A DNA stretch of 27,138 nucleotides from JANWHF01 sp036276235 (GTDB lineage Bacteria; Planctomycetota; Phycisphaerae; Tepidisphaerales; Tepidisphaeraceae), in contig DATBDZ010000289.1 of assembly GCA_036276235.1 (NCBI GenBank), positions 1 to 27,138 of the forward strand, given 5' to 3'. The notes below the pieces were generated by a model, which did not search any database, had not been told where the DNA came from, and saw only the letters and a list, made by a program, of their open reading frames with translations. Position 1 is the first letter of the stretch. Every line of letters starts with the position of its first letter. Both the position numbers and the translations under genes were made by a program. Of this stretch, positions 14,950 to 22,248 are shown piece after piece.

Positions 14950-15047
14950 GAAGGGGGTCGGGAGTCCTTCCGTGTGCGGAGGTCCTTGCCCGACAGAAGC
15001 AAGGATTTCAGCCTCTAAGCGACTTGGAAGGACTCCCGACCCCCTTC
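14950..15047. repeat. 98-bp element with perfect 22-bp terminal inverted repeats
   Basis: 14950-14971 and 15026-15047 are exact inverted copies (GAAGGGGGTCGGGAGTCC and the next four bases). The 54-nt centre contains a second hairpin (TCCTTGC/GCAAGGA). It sits between the marR promoter and the stop codon of the zinc-ribbon membrane gene, 19 bp from that stop, so it may also end that transcript. There is no T-tract on either side. Confidence 0.75.
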
Positions 15048-15065
15048 CATTTCGTGCGGTTCGAG

Positions 15066-15923
15066 TCACCGCCAAGGCTTGTAGACCACATTTGCGACTA
15101 TCGCGGTCAGCGCCAGGAACACGATGACCTGCGTCGCCAGCACGGTGAGGAATGGCTTATCGAGTTTTAGATAAAGCTGATATGCGCGCCCCAGCCGCCA
15201 GATGAAGATGGGGATGCACAGGGCCATCAGGAGCAGGAGATAGAAATCGCTGGGGACCAGAATCGCATAAGATGAATGGCTCGCTGCCTCGAGCAATCCC
15301 TCCGCCAGTAACAGGGCGATGCCCATCCAGAAAACGATGTCCGCGCTGTAGATGACACATCGAAGCGAATGCACCGATCGCAGCTTGGCCATCTGCATTG
15401 ACATTCGAAAAATTGAGAGCGCGACGACTGTCGCCAATGGCCAGAAGAGGATCGCCGCCGCCAGATAAACTCCGGCAGGCCGCAGATCGAGGCCAAATGC
15501 ATACGTGTAATGGAAGTAGGCATGGGGATCGGTTCTCCACACTGTCAGGCTCGCCGCGCCCAATGGCACAAACATGACGATCGCAAAATAGATCCACAAC
15601 CACCGCACGCGAACCGGCTGCGCCGGCTTAAGCTCCTGCCAGAATGTTCCCGGAAATAGCCCTTCCCGTAGCGTCTTCCAAAACGTCTGCCACCGACGTC
15701 GGCGGCCATGCTCAAATAAGTAGGGATGATCCAATGTCTGTGCCGCCAGCAGTTCCGTCCAGACGAATTGATACCCGCACTCCGGACAGCGCGGCTCAAC
15801 GAGCCCGCGCAGGTTATAGCCGCACAACGGACAAAGAATCTCCGCGCCGATCGCATTCCAATCCGGCAGTCCCGGCAATGGCGGCGGCAAGACCGGCTCG
15901 GGATTGACCGGATCCGTTCTCAT
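15066..15923 (-). CDS. Zinc-ribbon polytopic membrane protein
   Basis: This 285-residue protein is taken from the ATG at 15921-15923, which overlaps the stop of the preceding gene (ATGA). After a Pro-rich N-terminus comes a zinc ribbon (CPLCGYNLRG...RCPECGYQF, about residues 31-53), a cytoplasmic segment with FWKTLREGLFPGTFW, and about six membrane helices (for example IYFAIVMFVPLGAASL, VYLAAAILFWPLATVVAL, FLTVLATQVIVFLALTAIVA). The 'LCPxCGYxLxG...CPECG' N-terminus followed by membrane helices is a recurring planctomycete architecture without known function. No enzyme motif was seen. Confidence 0.82.
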   Translation of the reverse strand: MRTDPVNPEPVLPPPLPGLPDWNAIGAEILCPLCGYNLRGLVEPRCPECGYQFVWTELLAAQTLDHPYLFEHGRRRRWQTFWKTLREGLFPGTFWQELKPAQPVRVRWLWIYFAIVMFVPLGAASLTVWRTDPHAYFHYTYAFGLDLRPAGVYLAAAILFWPLATVVALSIFRMSMQMAKLRSVHSLRCVIYSADIVFWMGIALLLAEGLLEAASHSSYAILVPSDFYLLLLMALCIPIFIWRLGRAYQLYLKLDKPFLTVLATQVIVFLALTAIVANVVYKPWR

Positions 15924-16297
15924 CGTCGAACGGCCCAAAGTGTAAGAACTACAGCGATCGCTCCGGCAACAAGAATGAATGCTGCGTTCATGATCGCGAT
16001 CTTGCAAGCAATTCTCGTTGGAAGGGACACCGAGCGCACGTGAACGAGCGCGAAAATTATGCTCAATGGCGCCAGAAGAAGGATCAACGGCCCCGTCCAC
16101 CACGACACCAGCGAGATAATCCATGCGGCTTTCGAAAGCGGTGCGCTCGAATGCCCCTCCGCGACGACGGCCATGTAAGTCTTCAGTTGCAGGACATTGA
16201 AGACGACCAGTGCGATAGCAGCGAAGGCCACAAGGCACATGCTCCCTACCAACGCCACCATACGAATGCCGGCGGGAACCATTAGGGCAAGTGTCAT
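15920..16297 (-). CDS. Small membrane protein, coupled to the zinc-ribbon gene
   Basis: This 125-residue protein has three predicted helices: about 8-35 (ALVGSMCLVAFAAIALVVFN), 60-85 (WTGPLILLLAPLSIIFALVH) and 98-122 (IAIMNAAFILVAGAIAVVLT). The ATG at 16295-16297 has GAGGAC upstream, and the gene's TGA overlaps the start of the next gene, which implies translational coupling and perhaps a shared complex. No family was recognised. Confidence 0.72.
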   Translation of the reverse strand: MTLALMVPAGIRMVALVGSMCLVAFAAIALVVFNVLQLKTYMAVVAEGHSSAPLSKAAWIISLVSWWTGPLILLLAPLSIIFALVHVRSVSLPTRIACKIAIMNAAFILVAGAIAVVLTLWAVRR

Positions 16298-16316
16298 CGT
16301 TGTCGTCCTCGAAGCG

Positions 16317-16517
16317 TCACAAGTATTCCCACATCTCGTTCATATGGAGCCAAATCGGGTCGGCATTTCTCTTGATAAACTCGTCAACGCTCATTCCCTC
16401 GATCGTCGGCGGGCGCGGAATGCGTTTCTGCCTGCCGTTTATGAATACGATCATGTACTTCTTTTTGCGCTCTCGCTTGGCCAGTTTCTCGGCCTTCGTC
16501 AATTTTCGCCTGGACAT
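16317..16517 (-). CDS. Small basic protein, conserved-looking, unknown function
   Basis: This 66-residue protein has a Lys/Arg-rich N-terminal helix (KLTKAEKLAKRERKKKY), a strand (MIVFINGRQKRIPRP) and an acidic, aromatic C-terminus (DPIWLHMNEMWEYL). The sharp domain-like pattern and a GGGAG upstream of the ATG argue for a real gene. It lies 19 bp upstream of the small membrane protein gene and probably leads that three-gene operon. Nucleic acid or ribosome binding is possible from composition but is not shown. Confidence 0.65.
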   Translation of the reverse strand: MSRRKLTKAEKLAKRERKKKYMIVFINGRQKRIPRPPTIEGMSVDEFIKRNADPIWLHMNEMWEYL

Positions 16518-16620
16518 GATTGGCTCCCGTGTGCTGATCCGATGCCTCGCCGCGTAAGTCTGGCATCTTCAAAATGCTTGGCGCCTTTCCGTGAGCTTCG
16601 ACGGCTTCGCCGCTGTGAAT

Positions 16621-17940
16621 TCAGCCGGCGGCTACCGCGGCCAGAGCCTTTTCGGCGGCGTGAATCGTTTGCTCGATGATCTGATCAGTGTGCGCCAGAC
16701 CGACAAACATTGCCTCATATTGCGAAGGCGCGAGATAAACGCCGTTGGCGAGCATCGCGTGAAAGAATGTTGCGTAGGCTTTGGTGTTGCTCGAAGTCGC
16801 CTCTGCGAAGTTGTTGACGGGCTGGCCCTTGGAACTTGCGAAGAATGGCGTCAGCATCGAGCCGACGCGATTGAGCGTCATCGGGACGCCCGCCGCATTG
16901 GCGACGTCGATCAACCCCTCGGCCAGCATCGCGCTTCGGCGTTCCAATGCTTCATAGGCGCCCGGCTCCTGAAGGATCTCGAGCGTGGCGATGCCGCCCG
17001 CCATCGCCAGTGGGTTTCCGCTGAGGGTGCCCGCCTGATAGACCGGGCCGGCGGGGCTGATCATCTCCATCAACCGGCGCGAACCGCCGTAGGCAGCGCA
17101 AGGAAGGCCGCCGCCGATGACTTTCCCGAGGCAGGTCAGATCGGGTTTGATGTTGTAACGGATCTGCGCTCCGCCCCAGGTCACGCGAAAGCCGGTCATC
17201 ACCTCATCGAACACCAACAGCGCGCCATGCTGATCGCAAAGAGCGCGCAAGCCTTCGAGATATCCGTTGGCGGGCACAACGACGCCCATATTCCCCGCGA
17301 CCGGCTCGACCAGAAATGCAGCGATTTGCCCGGCGTATTTCTCGAATGCCGCCCGCGCGCTGGCCAGATCGTTGTAATGAACCAGCACGGTGTTTGACGT
17401 AATCGATTTTGGAATCCCCGGACTGCTCGGCGTTCCCAGCGTCAGGGCCCCGCTGCCGGCCTGCACCAGCAGGCCATCGACATGGCCGTGGTAGCAGCCG
17501 ATGCATTTGATCACCAGATCGCGCCCCGTGGCGGCACGAGCCAGGCGAATCGCGCTCATCGTTGCCTCGGTGCCGCTGTTCACGAACCGCACCATCTCAA
17601 CCGCCGGCAAAGCGGAGGTGATGATCGTTGCGAGTTGGACTTCGCCTTCAGTCGGCGCGCCGTAGCTGGTGCCGCGACCGATGGCTTTGGAAAGCGCCGC
17701 CACCACGCGTTCGTTGGCATGGCCCGCGATCAGCGGCCCGTAGCTGCCGACATAATCGATGTACTGATTCCCATCGACATCTTTGATCAAACACCCTTCC
17801 GCCTCGCGAATAAACAGCGGCGTCCCGCCCACCGCGGCAAACGCTCGGACCGGCGAGCTAACGCCGCCGGGCATGATGAGCCGTGCCTTTTCAAAAAGAC
17901 TTTCGGAGTTGAGGATTCGGCGATCAGCGGTGTCAGGCAT
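16621..17940 (-). CDS. hemL: Glutamate-1-semialdehyde 2,1-aminomutase
   Basis: This 439-residue PLP enzyme converts glutamate-1-semialdehyde to 5-aminolevulinate in the C5 haem pathway. Diagnostic stretches are MPGGVSSPVRAF (22-34), RGTSYGAPTEGE, VRFVNSGTEATMSAIRLAR, YHGHVDGLL (near 150), VFDEVMTGFRV with Asp245, the PLP-binding Lys273 in LGKVIGGGLP, and GTLSGNPLAMAGG. Its length matches the family. The ATG at 17938-17940 is chosen because homologues start about here; an upstream extension of the frame has no family similarity. It appears to be a single-gene unit. Confidence 0.95.
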   Translation of the reverse strand: MPDTADRRILNSESLFEKARLIMPGGVSSPVRAFAAVGGTPLFIREAEGCLIKDVDGNQYIDYVGSYGPLIAGHANERVVAALSKAIGRGTSYGAPTEGEVQLATIITSALPAVEMVRFVNSGTEATMSAIRLARAATGRDLVIKCIGCYHGHVDGLLVQAGSGALTLGTPSSPGIPKSITSNTVLVHYNDLASARAAFEKYAGQIAAFLVEPVAGNMGVVVPANGYLEGLRALCDQHGALLVFDEVMTGFRVTWGGAQIRYNIKPDLTCLGKVIGGGLPCAAYGGSRRLMEMISPAGPVYQAGTLSGNPLAMAGGIATLEILQEPGAYEALERRSAMLAEGLIDVANAAGVPMTLNRVGSMLTPFFASSKGQPVNNFAEATSSNTKAYATFFHAMLANGVYLAPSQYEAMFVGLAHTDQIIEQTIHAAEKALAAVAAG

Positions 17941-18024
17941 GGATTGGTCCCAAAGAGCGGAAAATCTACCATGAAATCGACAAGGGTGGATAGTCACGAA
18001 GTCGAGCCCTGGGTCTCCACCGGA

Positions 18025-18035
18025 TTGGCGCGCAA
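18025..18035. promoter_or_regulatory. Third copy of TTGGCGCGCAA, upstream of hemL
   Basis: The same 11-mer found in the two plus-strand leader blocks occurs here, 85 bp upstream of the hemL start but in the opposite orientation to the gene. The flanks do not match the other two copies, so this could be chance. The rest of 17941-18182 shows no clear promoter or terminator. Confidence 0.25.
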
Positions 18036-18182
18036 TTCGTAGGGATCGCCCAATGGATTTGCCTATCCCCTTCCGCCGCTTGCCGGCCTCGCGGGACAGC
18101 GGGTTCCGATTCGTTCTTGAACCCCTCAGAGTCAACGCTAGTTCCCGCGCAGCCCCGTCTCACAACGGAAATACGTTGCGCC

Positions 18183-18650
18183 CTAGTGCTCCTCCGGCCG
18201 TTTTAGCGTGAAATTGCCGTGGTCGTGTTCGGAGTTGTAGGTGCAGAAGAAATCGACGGAATTGGCGTGGCCGTCGTAACGGTATTGCCCGCCGGCCAGC
18301 CAGCCGAGATCCGCGGCGCCTTCGAAGTGAACGCGATCCAGATGCGGGTCGGCGGTGAGATCCATCTCGTAGCCGAAGTGAAAGATCTTCCAATAAGTCG
18401 CGGCGAAGCGGGCGTGAAATGTATTTTCGCCGCTGCGGGTGATGAGGCAGCGCAGGCCGCCGGAGTGTGTGTTGGCCTCACTTTGCCACGTCCCCTGCCA
18501 GGGGCCGGTGATGTCGGTGTGGCTGGCGGGCTGCCAGGAATCAGTGGCGGTTTTCCAGTCCTTGTCGAAGCTGGAGCAGCCGCACATTAGCGCCAGGCCC
18601 GAAAAAATGACCAGGCGGTTGCAGCGGCGTACTCGGGTGGTCCTTGCCAT
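18183..18650 (-). CDS. Putative lipoprotein
   Basis: This 155-residue protein has a basic N-terminus, a hydrophobic stretch (LVIFSGLALMCGC) and a plausible lipobox ending at the Cys of MCGC near residue 25. The mature part has a TGPWQGTWQSEANTHSGGL strand pattern with RCLITRSGENTFHARF and GYEMDL, suggestive of a small beta-barrel with alternating strands. The pattern resembles small planctomycete lipoproteins of unknown role. It stands alone on the minus strand between hemL and the divergent secreted propeller gene. Confidence 0.72.
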   Translation of the reverse strand: MARTTRVRRCNRLVIFSGLALMCGCSSFDKDWKTATDSWQPASHTDITGPWQGTWQSEANTHSGGLRCLITRSGENTFHARFAATYWKIFHFGYEMDLTADPHLDRVHFEGAADLGWLAGGQYRYDGHANSVDFFCTYNSEHDHGNFTLKRPEEH

Positions 18651-18799
18651 GCCGGTATGTTATCTGCCCCCGCAGAGCTTGCCAGAAGCGCGGGCGGGTG
18701 TGAGAAGTTGCCGCGGCGGATCGAAAAGTTAGCGGGTTGCCACAGGTCGGTGTACTTGCAGGCTTATGACGAAAAATCAGAGGTCTGCTCCGAAAATGC

Positions 18800-18856
18800 G
18801 GCGGGTAGTGCCCGCCCTACGCGCTGCATTCGCCCGTAGGGCGGGCACTGCCCGCC
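18800..18856. repeat. Fold-back repeat, 22-bp arms
   Basis: Arms 18800-18821 (GGCGGGTAGTGCCCGCCCTA and two more bases) and 18835-18856 are inverted copies with one mismatch and a 13-nt loop. Each arm also has internal symmetry (GGCGGGCA/TGCCCGCC). One arm recurs at 14290-14310. Confidence 0.8.
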
Positions 18857-19035
18857 GGGTTCTCGTGCTTTGCGTATGCCGCGCGGTCGGCTGACGACGC
18901 GGAACACCGCGACCGGTGGACCCGTTTGCGACTTCACACTAATCCACCAGCCCGCGTCGCCCCCTGCAAAATCTGCATGGCGGGTTTGGCTGCGATACGA
19001 TCGCGTTTCCCATGGCTCGCCCCATGACACATTTC

Positions 19036-19040
19036 AGGAG
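19036..19040 (+). promoter_or_regulatory. Shine-Dalgarno that fixes the start of the TIGR03118-type gene
   Basis: AGGAG lies seven bases before the ATG at 19048. Two in-frame ATGs further upstream (19012 and 19024) have no comparable site, so 19048 is the preferred start. Confidence 0.7.
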
Positions 19041-19047
19041 TTCGCGA

Positions 19048-20163
19048 ATGCAGACTACGAAGCGGCTGCGCGCCATGCGTGCGTTGATCGATCGATTGGA
19101 AGATCGGCGGCTTTTGTCGGCGGTGGTTCCGGTGATCACGCAGACGAATCTTGTTTCCGATGGCGCCGTCGCCGCGCTGCACACGGATCCGAATCTTGTG
19201 AATCCGTGGGGCGTGGCAATCACCAACACCGGCAACGTGTGGGTCGCGAATAACGGCACGGGCACGTCCACGTTCTACGATCAGGCGGGGACGCCGCAGT
19301 CGCTTGTGGTTTCGATTCCCGGCCCCGGCGGCACCGGCTCGGGGACGCCGACGGGCGTGGCGTTCAACAAGAGCAAGAGTTTCAAGGTTTCCAACGGCAC
19401 CGCATCCGCCGCCAGCGAATATGTATTTGTCGGCGAAGATGGGGTCATCACTGGCTGGGCACCGACGCTTGATCTGACTCACGCGTTTGTCGCCGTCGAT
19501 CATTCCTCCGCCGGCGATGTCTTCAAGGGCGTAGCACTGCAAGGCAACAAAATCTACGCCACCGATTTCCATCACGGGACGGTGGAAGTATTCGACAAGA
19601 ATTTCGCGCCGGTGACGCTCAAAGCCGGCGCGTTCACCGATTCGACGCTTCCGGCCGGCTTCGCGCCGTTTGGCATCACATCAGTGAAGGGGAAGATTTT
19701 TGTCACCTACGCATTACAGGATATCGATGCGCATGACGATCTTCCCGGCGTCGGCGTCGGCTTTGTCGATGAGTTCAGCAGCAGCGGGAAGCTGATCAAG
19801 CGCGTCGCCTCCGGCGGGGAGTTGAATTCGCCCTGGGCGGTGACGATCGCCCCCAGCGGCTGGGGCAAATTCAGCGGTGATATCCTGGTCGGCAATTTCG
19901 GCGATGGGCATATCACTGTCTTCGACAAACATAATAACGACATCGGGCAGCTCGCCTCTTCCAATGGCTCGGCCATATCGATCGGCGGACTCTGGGCCCT
20001 GACGCCAGGAGTGCAGAGCAAGGTCGCGAAGCACCAGATCTTCTTCGCCGGTGGAACCAACGACGAGGCGGATGGATTGTTCGGCGTTTTGAGCGCCACA
20101 GTGCCAACGGTGAGCAAGGCGGCTGTCGGCACAACGGGAACGCCGCAAATGCCCGGATATTAG
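19048..20163 (+). CDS. TIGR03118-type secreted propeller protein
   Basis: This 371-residue protein begins with a planctomycete N-terminal sorting or export motif, RLEDRRLLSA (about residues 16-25), instead of a classical signal peptide. The remainder matches the TIGR03118 family: QTNLVSDGAVAALHTDPNLV, NPWGVAITNTGNVWVANNGT, ASEYVFVGEDGVITGWAP, FKGVALQGNKIYATDFHHGT, FAPFGITSVKGKIFVTYA, SPWAVTIAPSGWGKFSGDIL and LWALTPGV...FFAGGTNDEADGLFG. The repeated blades suggest an NHL-like beta-propeller. The family is secreted and its function is unknown. A strong terminator follows the gene. Confidence 0.88.
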   Translation: MQTTKRLRAMRALIDRLEDRRLLSAVVPVITQTNLVSDGAVAALHTDPNLVNPWGVAITNTGNVWVANNGTGTSTFYDQAGTPQSLVVSIPGPGGTGSGTPTGVAFNKSKSFKVSNGTASAASEYVFVGEDGVITGWAPTLDLTHAFVAVDHSSAGDVFKGVALQGNKIYATDFHHGTVEVFDKNFAPVTLKAGAFTDSTLPAGFAPFGITSVKGKIFVTYALQDIDAHDDLPGVGVGFVDEFSSSGKLIKRVASGGELNSPWAVTIAPSGWGKFSGDILVGNFGDGHITVFDKHNNDIGQLASSNGSAISIGGLWALTPGVQSKVAKHQIFFAGGTNDEADGLFGVLSATVPTVSKAAVGTTGTPQMPGY

Positions 20164-20188
20164 TGGGTTCGCTCGCGAGGGGCGAACT

Positions 20189-20224
20189 CGCGGGGCGCGC
20201 CGATTTGTTCTGGCGCGCCCCGCG
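20189..20224 (+). terminator. Strong intrinsic terminator
   Basis: CGCGGGGCGCGCC (20189-20201) pairs perfectly with 20212-20224 around a 10-nt loop, followed by TCATTTTAT. It begins 26 bp after the stop of the TIGR03118-type gene. Confidence 0.75.
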
Positions 20225-20246
20225 TCATTTTATATGCGTGAGCGTG

Positions 20247-20317
20247 TAGAGGCGAACCTTGTGTTCGCCCGCGTTGTTAGCGCGGTTGACGCAGGGCGAA
20301 CACGAGGTTCGCCCCTA
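20247..20317. repeat. Fold-back repeat that supplies the ruvX stop codon
   Basis: Arms 20247-20270 and 20294-20317 are 24-nt inverted copies with two mismatches (TAGRGGCGAACCT...GTTCGCCC type), and the stem extends inward by GCGT/ACGC. The last three bases on the plus strand (20315-20317, CTA) are the TAG stop of ruvX read on the minus strand, so the gene ends exactly at the repeat boundary. Confidence 0.8.
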
Positions 20318-20758
20318 CAGGCCGGTCAGGGGCTGGATTTTCCCATCCAAAAATGCCTGAAGGAATCCCGCAGCGGCGATTGCGTCTAAACGACGTTTCT
20401 TTGCCTGGCGCGTGATCTTTTCGCCGCCGCGCTTGCGCTCGATGAGCTGTTGCTCGGCGTCGAAACTGCTGAGGCGTTCGTCGAGCAGGACAAGCGGGAT
20501 GTTACATCGGGTGGATAATTCGCGTCCCCATTTGGCGGCATCGCGTGCCGCGGGGCCGATGGTGCCGTCCATGTTGAGCGGGACGCCGACGACCAGCCGC
20601 TGAACGCCTTCACGCTTGATAACAGGAATGATTTGATTGACGGCGTGTTCGGGAGAAGAAACTTCGATCACATCCAACGGCGTGGCGAATCGTCCCCCCT
20701 CATCGCTTAATGCCAAGCCGACGCGTCGGGTTCCGAGGTCGATGGCTAGGGTGCGCAT
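20315..20758 (-). CDS. ruvX: Putative pre-16S rRNA nuclease / Holliday junction resolvase RuvX (YqgF)
   Basis: This 147-residue RNase H-fold protein has the expected motifs: AIDLGTRRVGLALSD at the N-terminus with the catalytic Asp, VVGVPLNMDGTIGPAAR, and LLDERLSSFDAEQQL with the Glu/Asp pair. The RuvX/YqgF family processes the 16S rRNA 5' end and was first assigned as a Holliday junction resolvase. The length is typical, although the C-terminal end (FLDGKIQPLTGL) terminates within a repeat. It lies downstream of manC on the same strand, separated by a 95-bp gap almost wholly made of a fold-back repeat, and has no obvious Shine-Dalgarno. Confidence 0.92.
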   Translation of the reverse strand: MRTLAIDLGTRRVGLALSDEGGRFATPLDVIEVSSPEHAVNQIIPVIKREGVQRLVVGVPLNMDGTIGPAARDAAKWGRELSTRCNIPLVLLDERLSSFDAEQQLIERKRGGEKITRQAKKRRLDAIAAAGFLQAFLDGKIQPLTGL

Positions 20759-20767
20759 GGCGGGAAA

Positions 20768-20852
20768 AAGTTGCCGGTTGCCAGTTGTCAGTTGCCAGTA
20801 AATGCAACGCTTCTAACTTCACTGGCAACTGACAACTGGCAACTGGCAACTT
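20768..20852. repeat. Fold-back repeat between manC and ruvX, terminator-like
   Basis: Arms 20768-20799 and 20821-20852 (32 nt) are inverted copies with one mismatch around a 21-nt loop. Each arm is made of repeated TTGCCAGTTG-like units. Read on the minus strand, the arm begins 1 bp after the manC stop codon and ends in CAACTTTTTCCC, so the structure resembles an intrinsic terminator. It also covers the region where a ruvX ribosome-binding site would be expected. Confidence 0.82.
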
Positions 20853-20853
20853 A

Positions 20854-21960
20854 TTACAAGAATCTCCCCGGGAACTTTTCCTTCACCCGCCCGACCAACT
20901 CCTTCACGCGCTGCGCCTCGTTCTTGGGGCAGACCAGTGTGGCATCGCGGGTATGGACGATGATCATGTCGGAGAGGCCGATGGTGGAGATCAGATGCTG
21001 CGGGTCTTCGCTGATGACGATGTTGTCATCGGAATCGATGAAGATGCAGCATTGGCAATCGCTGGCGTTATTGTGTTCATCCGTGGCGAGCGTCTCGGCA
21101 AGAGCCGGCCACGAGCCGACGTCGAGCCATTGCACGGGCATCTCAACAACCGCCACCTGCGCCTTGCCCTTCTGCTGCGATGCCGGCTCCATGACGGCAA
21201 AGTCGATGCTGATCTTCGGAAGCGTGGGATAGACTTCCGCCAATACTTCATCGCGCCGTGGCGATTCCCATGCTTCGCTGATTTTCATCAGCCCGCGATG
21301 CGAATCGGGCAGATGAATCGCCAGCTCATTGAGCACCGTATCGCAGCGCCAGACGAACATGCCGCTGTTCCAGTAGAAGCGGCCGGATTCGACGTACCGG
21401 TCGGCGGTAGGCTTCTCAGGCTTTTCCCTGAAAGCAAGAACCTTATAAGCGGTCCCCGAGCCGGGCGGGAGATGCAACTGCTCGCCGCGATGAATGTAGC
21501 CCAGGCCGGTATGGCCGTGGGTGGGGATGATGCCGAACGTGACAAGGGCATTGGGATATTCGGTGGTGACGCGAAACGCGGTGCGGAGGGCGGCCTGAAA
21601 TTTATCGACCGGCTCGATGACATGATCTGCCGTCACGACGGCGCAGACGGCATCAGGATCGCGCCGCAGGATGACCGCGGCGGGGAAGCCGACGGCGTTG
21701 GCCGTATCGCGGCCGATCGGTTCGCCCAGCAAGTTTTCCCGGGGCAATTCCGGCAGATTCTCCATCACCTGCGGCCCAAAGGCGGCGCCGGTGCAGACAT
21801 AAATCCGCTCGGCGGGAAGAATCCCGCGCAGGCGGTCGAAACTGAGCCGCAGCAGGCTCTTGCCGCCGACCACGGGCAGCATCTGCTTGGGGCGGTTGGT
21901 GCGCGAGAGCGGCCAAAGCCGCGTCCCCGCTCCCCCCGCCATGATGACTCCATATTCCAT
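20854..21960 (-). CDS. manC: Mannose-1-phosphate guanylyltransferase
   Basis: This 368-residue nucleotidyltransferase makes GDP-mannose from GTP and mannose-1-phosphate. It has the signature AGGAGTRLWPLSRTNRPKQ near residues 8-26, GEPIGRDTANAV, TADHVIEP (metal-binding Asp/His), FREKPEKPTADRYVESG, YWNSGMFVWR, ISIDFAVME and VQWLDVGSWPAL. It corresponds to the single-domain form without a fused isomerase. It diverges from the PHP-GT4 gene across 288 bp. GDP-mannose is a likely donor for glycan or glycolipid synthesis by nearby glycosyltransferases, but that link is inferred. The gene symbol follows the usual name for this activity. Confidence 0.93.
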   Translation of the reverse strand: MEYGVIMAGGAGTRLWPLSRTNRPKQMLPVVGGKSLLRLSFDRLRGILPAERIYVCTGAAFGPQVMENLPELPRENLLGEPIGRDTANAVGFPAAVILRRDPDAVCAVVTADHVIEPVDKFQAALRTAFRVTTEYPNALVTFGIIPTHGHTGLGYIHRGEQLHLPPGSGTAYKVLAFREKPEKPTADRYVESGRFYWNSGMFVWRCDTVLNELAIHLPDSHRGLMKISEAWESPRRDEVLAEVYPTLPKISIDFAVMEPASQQKGKAQVAVVEMPVQWLDVGSWPALAETLATDEHNNASDCQCCIFIDSDDNIVISEDPQHLISTIGLSDMIIVHTRDATLVCPKNEAQRVKELVGRVKEKFPGRFL

Positions 21961-22140
21961 AGGTCTAAACGATCATACCAGATATTCCGCCTGATGCCGG
22001 CCTCGGGCGGCATCTTTTTTCGGACCATAAACGCTGGGTCTGGGTTCCACTTATAGCGTGTGTCGGGTTTGTCGCTGCCCACCCATTGTGGTCTTGTTCA
22101 AAGTCTAACACACACCGCATCACACCTTTATTCACATCGA

Positions 22141-22146
22141 TAGAAT
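22141..22146 (+). promoter_or_regulatory. Possible -10 element in the manC / PHP-GT4 divergent region
   Basis: TAGAAT lies 102 bp before the PHP-GT4 start. No good -35 hexamer stands at the proper distance, so the assignment is weak. The rest of 21961-22248 shows no strong repeat or operator. Confidence 0.25.
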
Positions 22147-22235
22147 TTGTCGCAAGATTCGGTGATCGCTGCCTTGGGGATGGATCCCCAGGATGTTTCC
22201 CAAAGGACTTGGCCGCATCGTGAGGCGGCCAGAAA

Positions 22236-22241
22236 AAGGAG
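22236..22241 (+). promoter_or_regulatory. Shine-Dalgarno that fixes the start of the PHP-GT4 gene
   Basis: AAGGAG lies seven bases before ATG 22249. The frame is open upstream to a TTG at 22147, but that stretch has no family similarity, so translation most likely begins at 22249. Confidence 0.75.
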
Positions 22242-22248
22242 CAGGCCG

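Larger units (their letters stand above)
18651..19047. other. 397-bp gap between divergent genes, mostly non-coding
   Basis: The gap holds the fold-back repeat at 18800-18856 and the Shine-Dalgarno of the downstream gene. No convincing promoter hexamers were identified, although both flanking genes must be transcribed outward from it. Short open frames here lack a ribosome-binding site and family similarity. Confidence 0.45.

Noticed and set aside
14874..15002. N-terminal extension of the MarR gene
   Set aside because: It would run through the operator, the promoter and part of a repeat; MarR homologues begin near MPRRLSK.
16591..17397. Open frame on the plus strand opposite hemL
   Set aside because: It is a shadow of a well-conserved enzyme gene with no independent support.
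20953..22056. Open frame on the plus strand opposite manC (367 codons)
   Set aside because: Composition follows antisense reading of a firm nucleotidyltransferase gene; no family features are seen.
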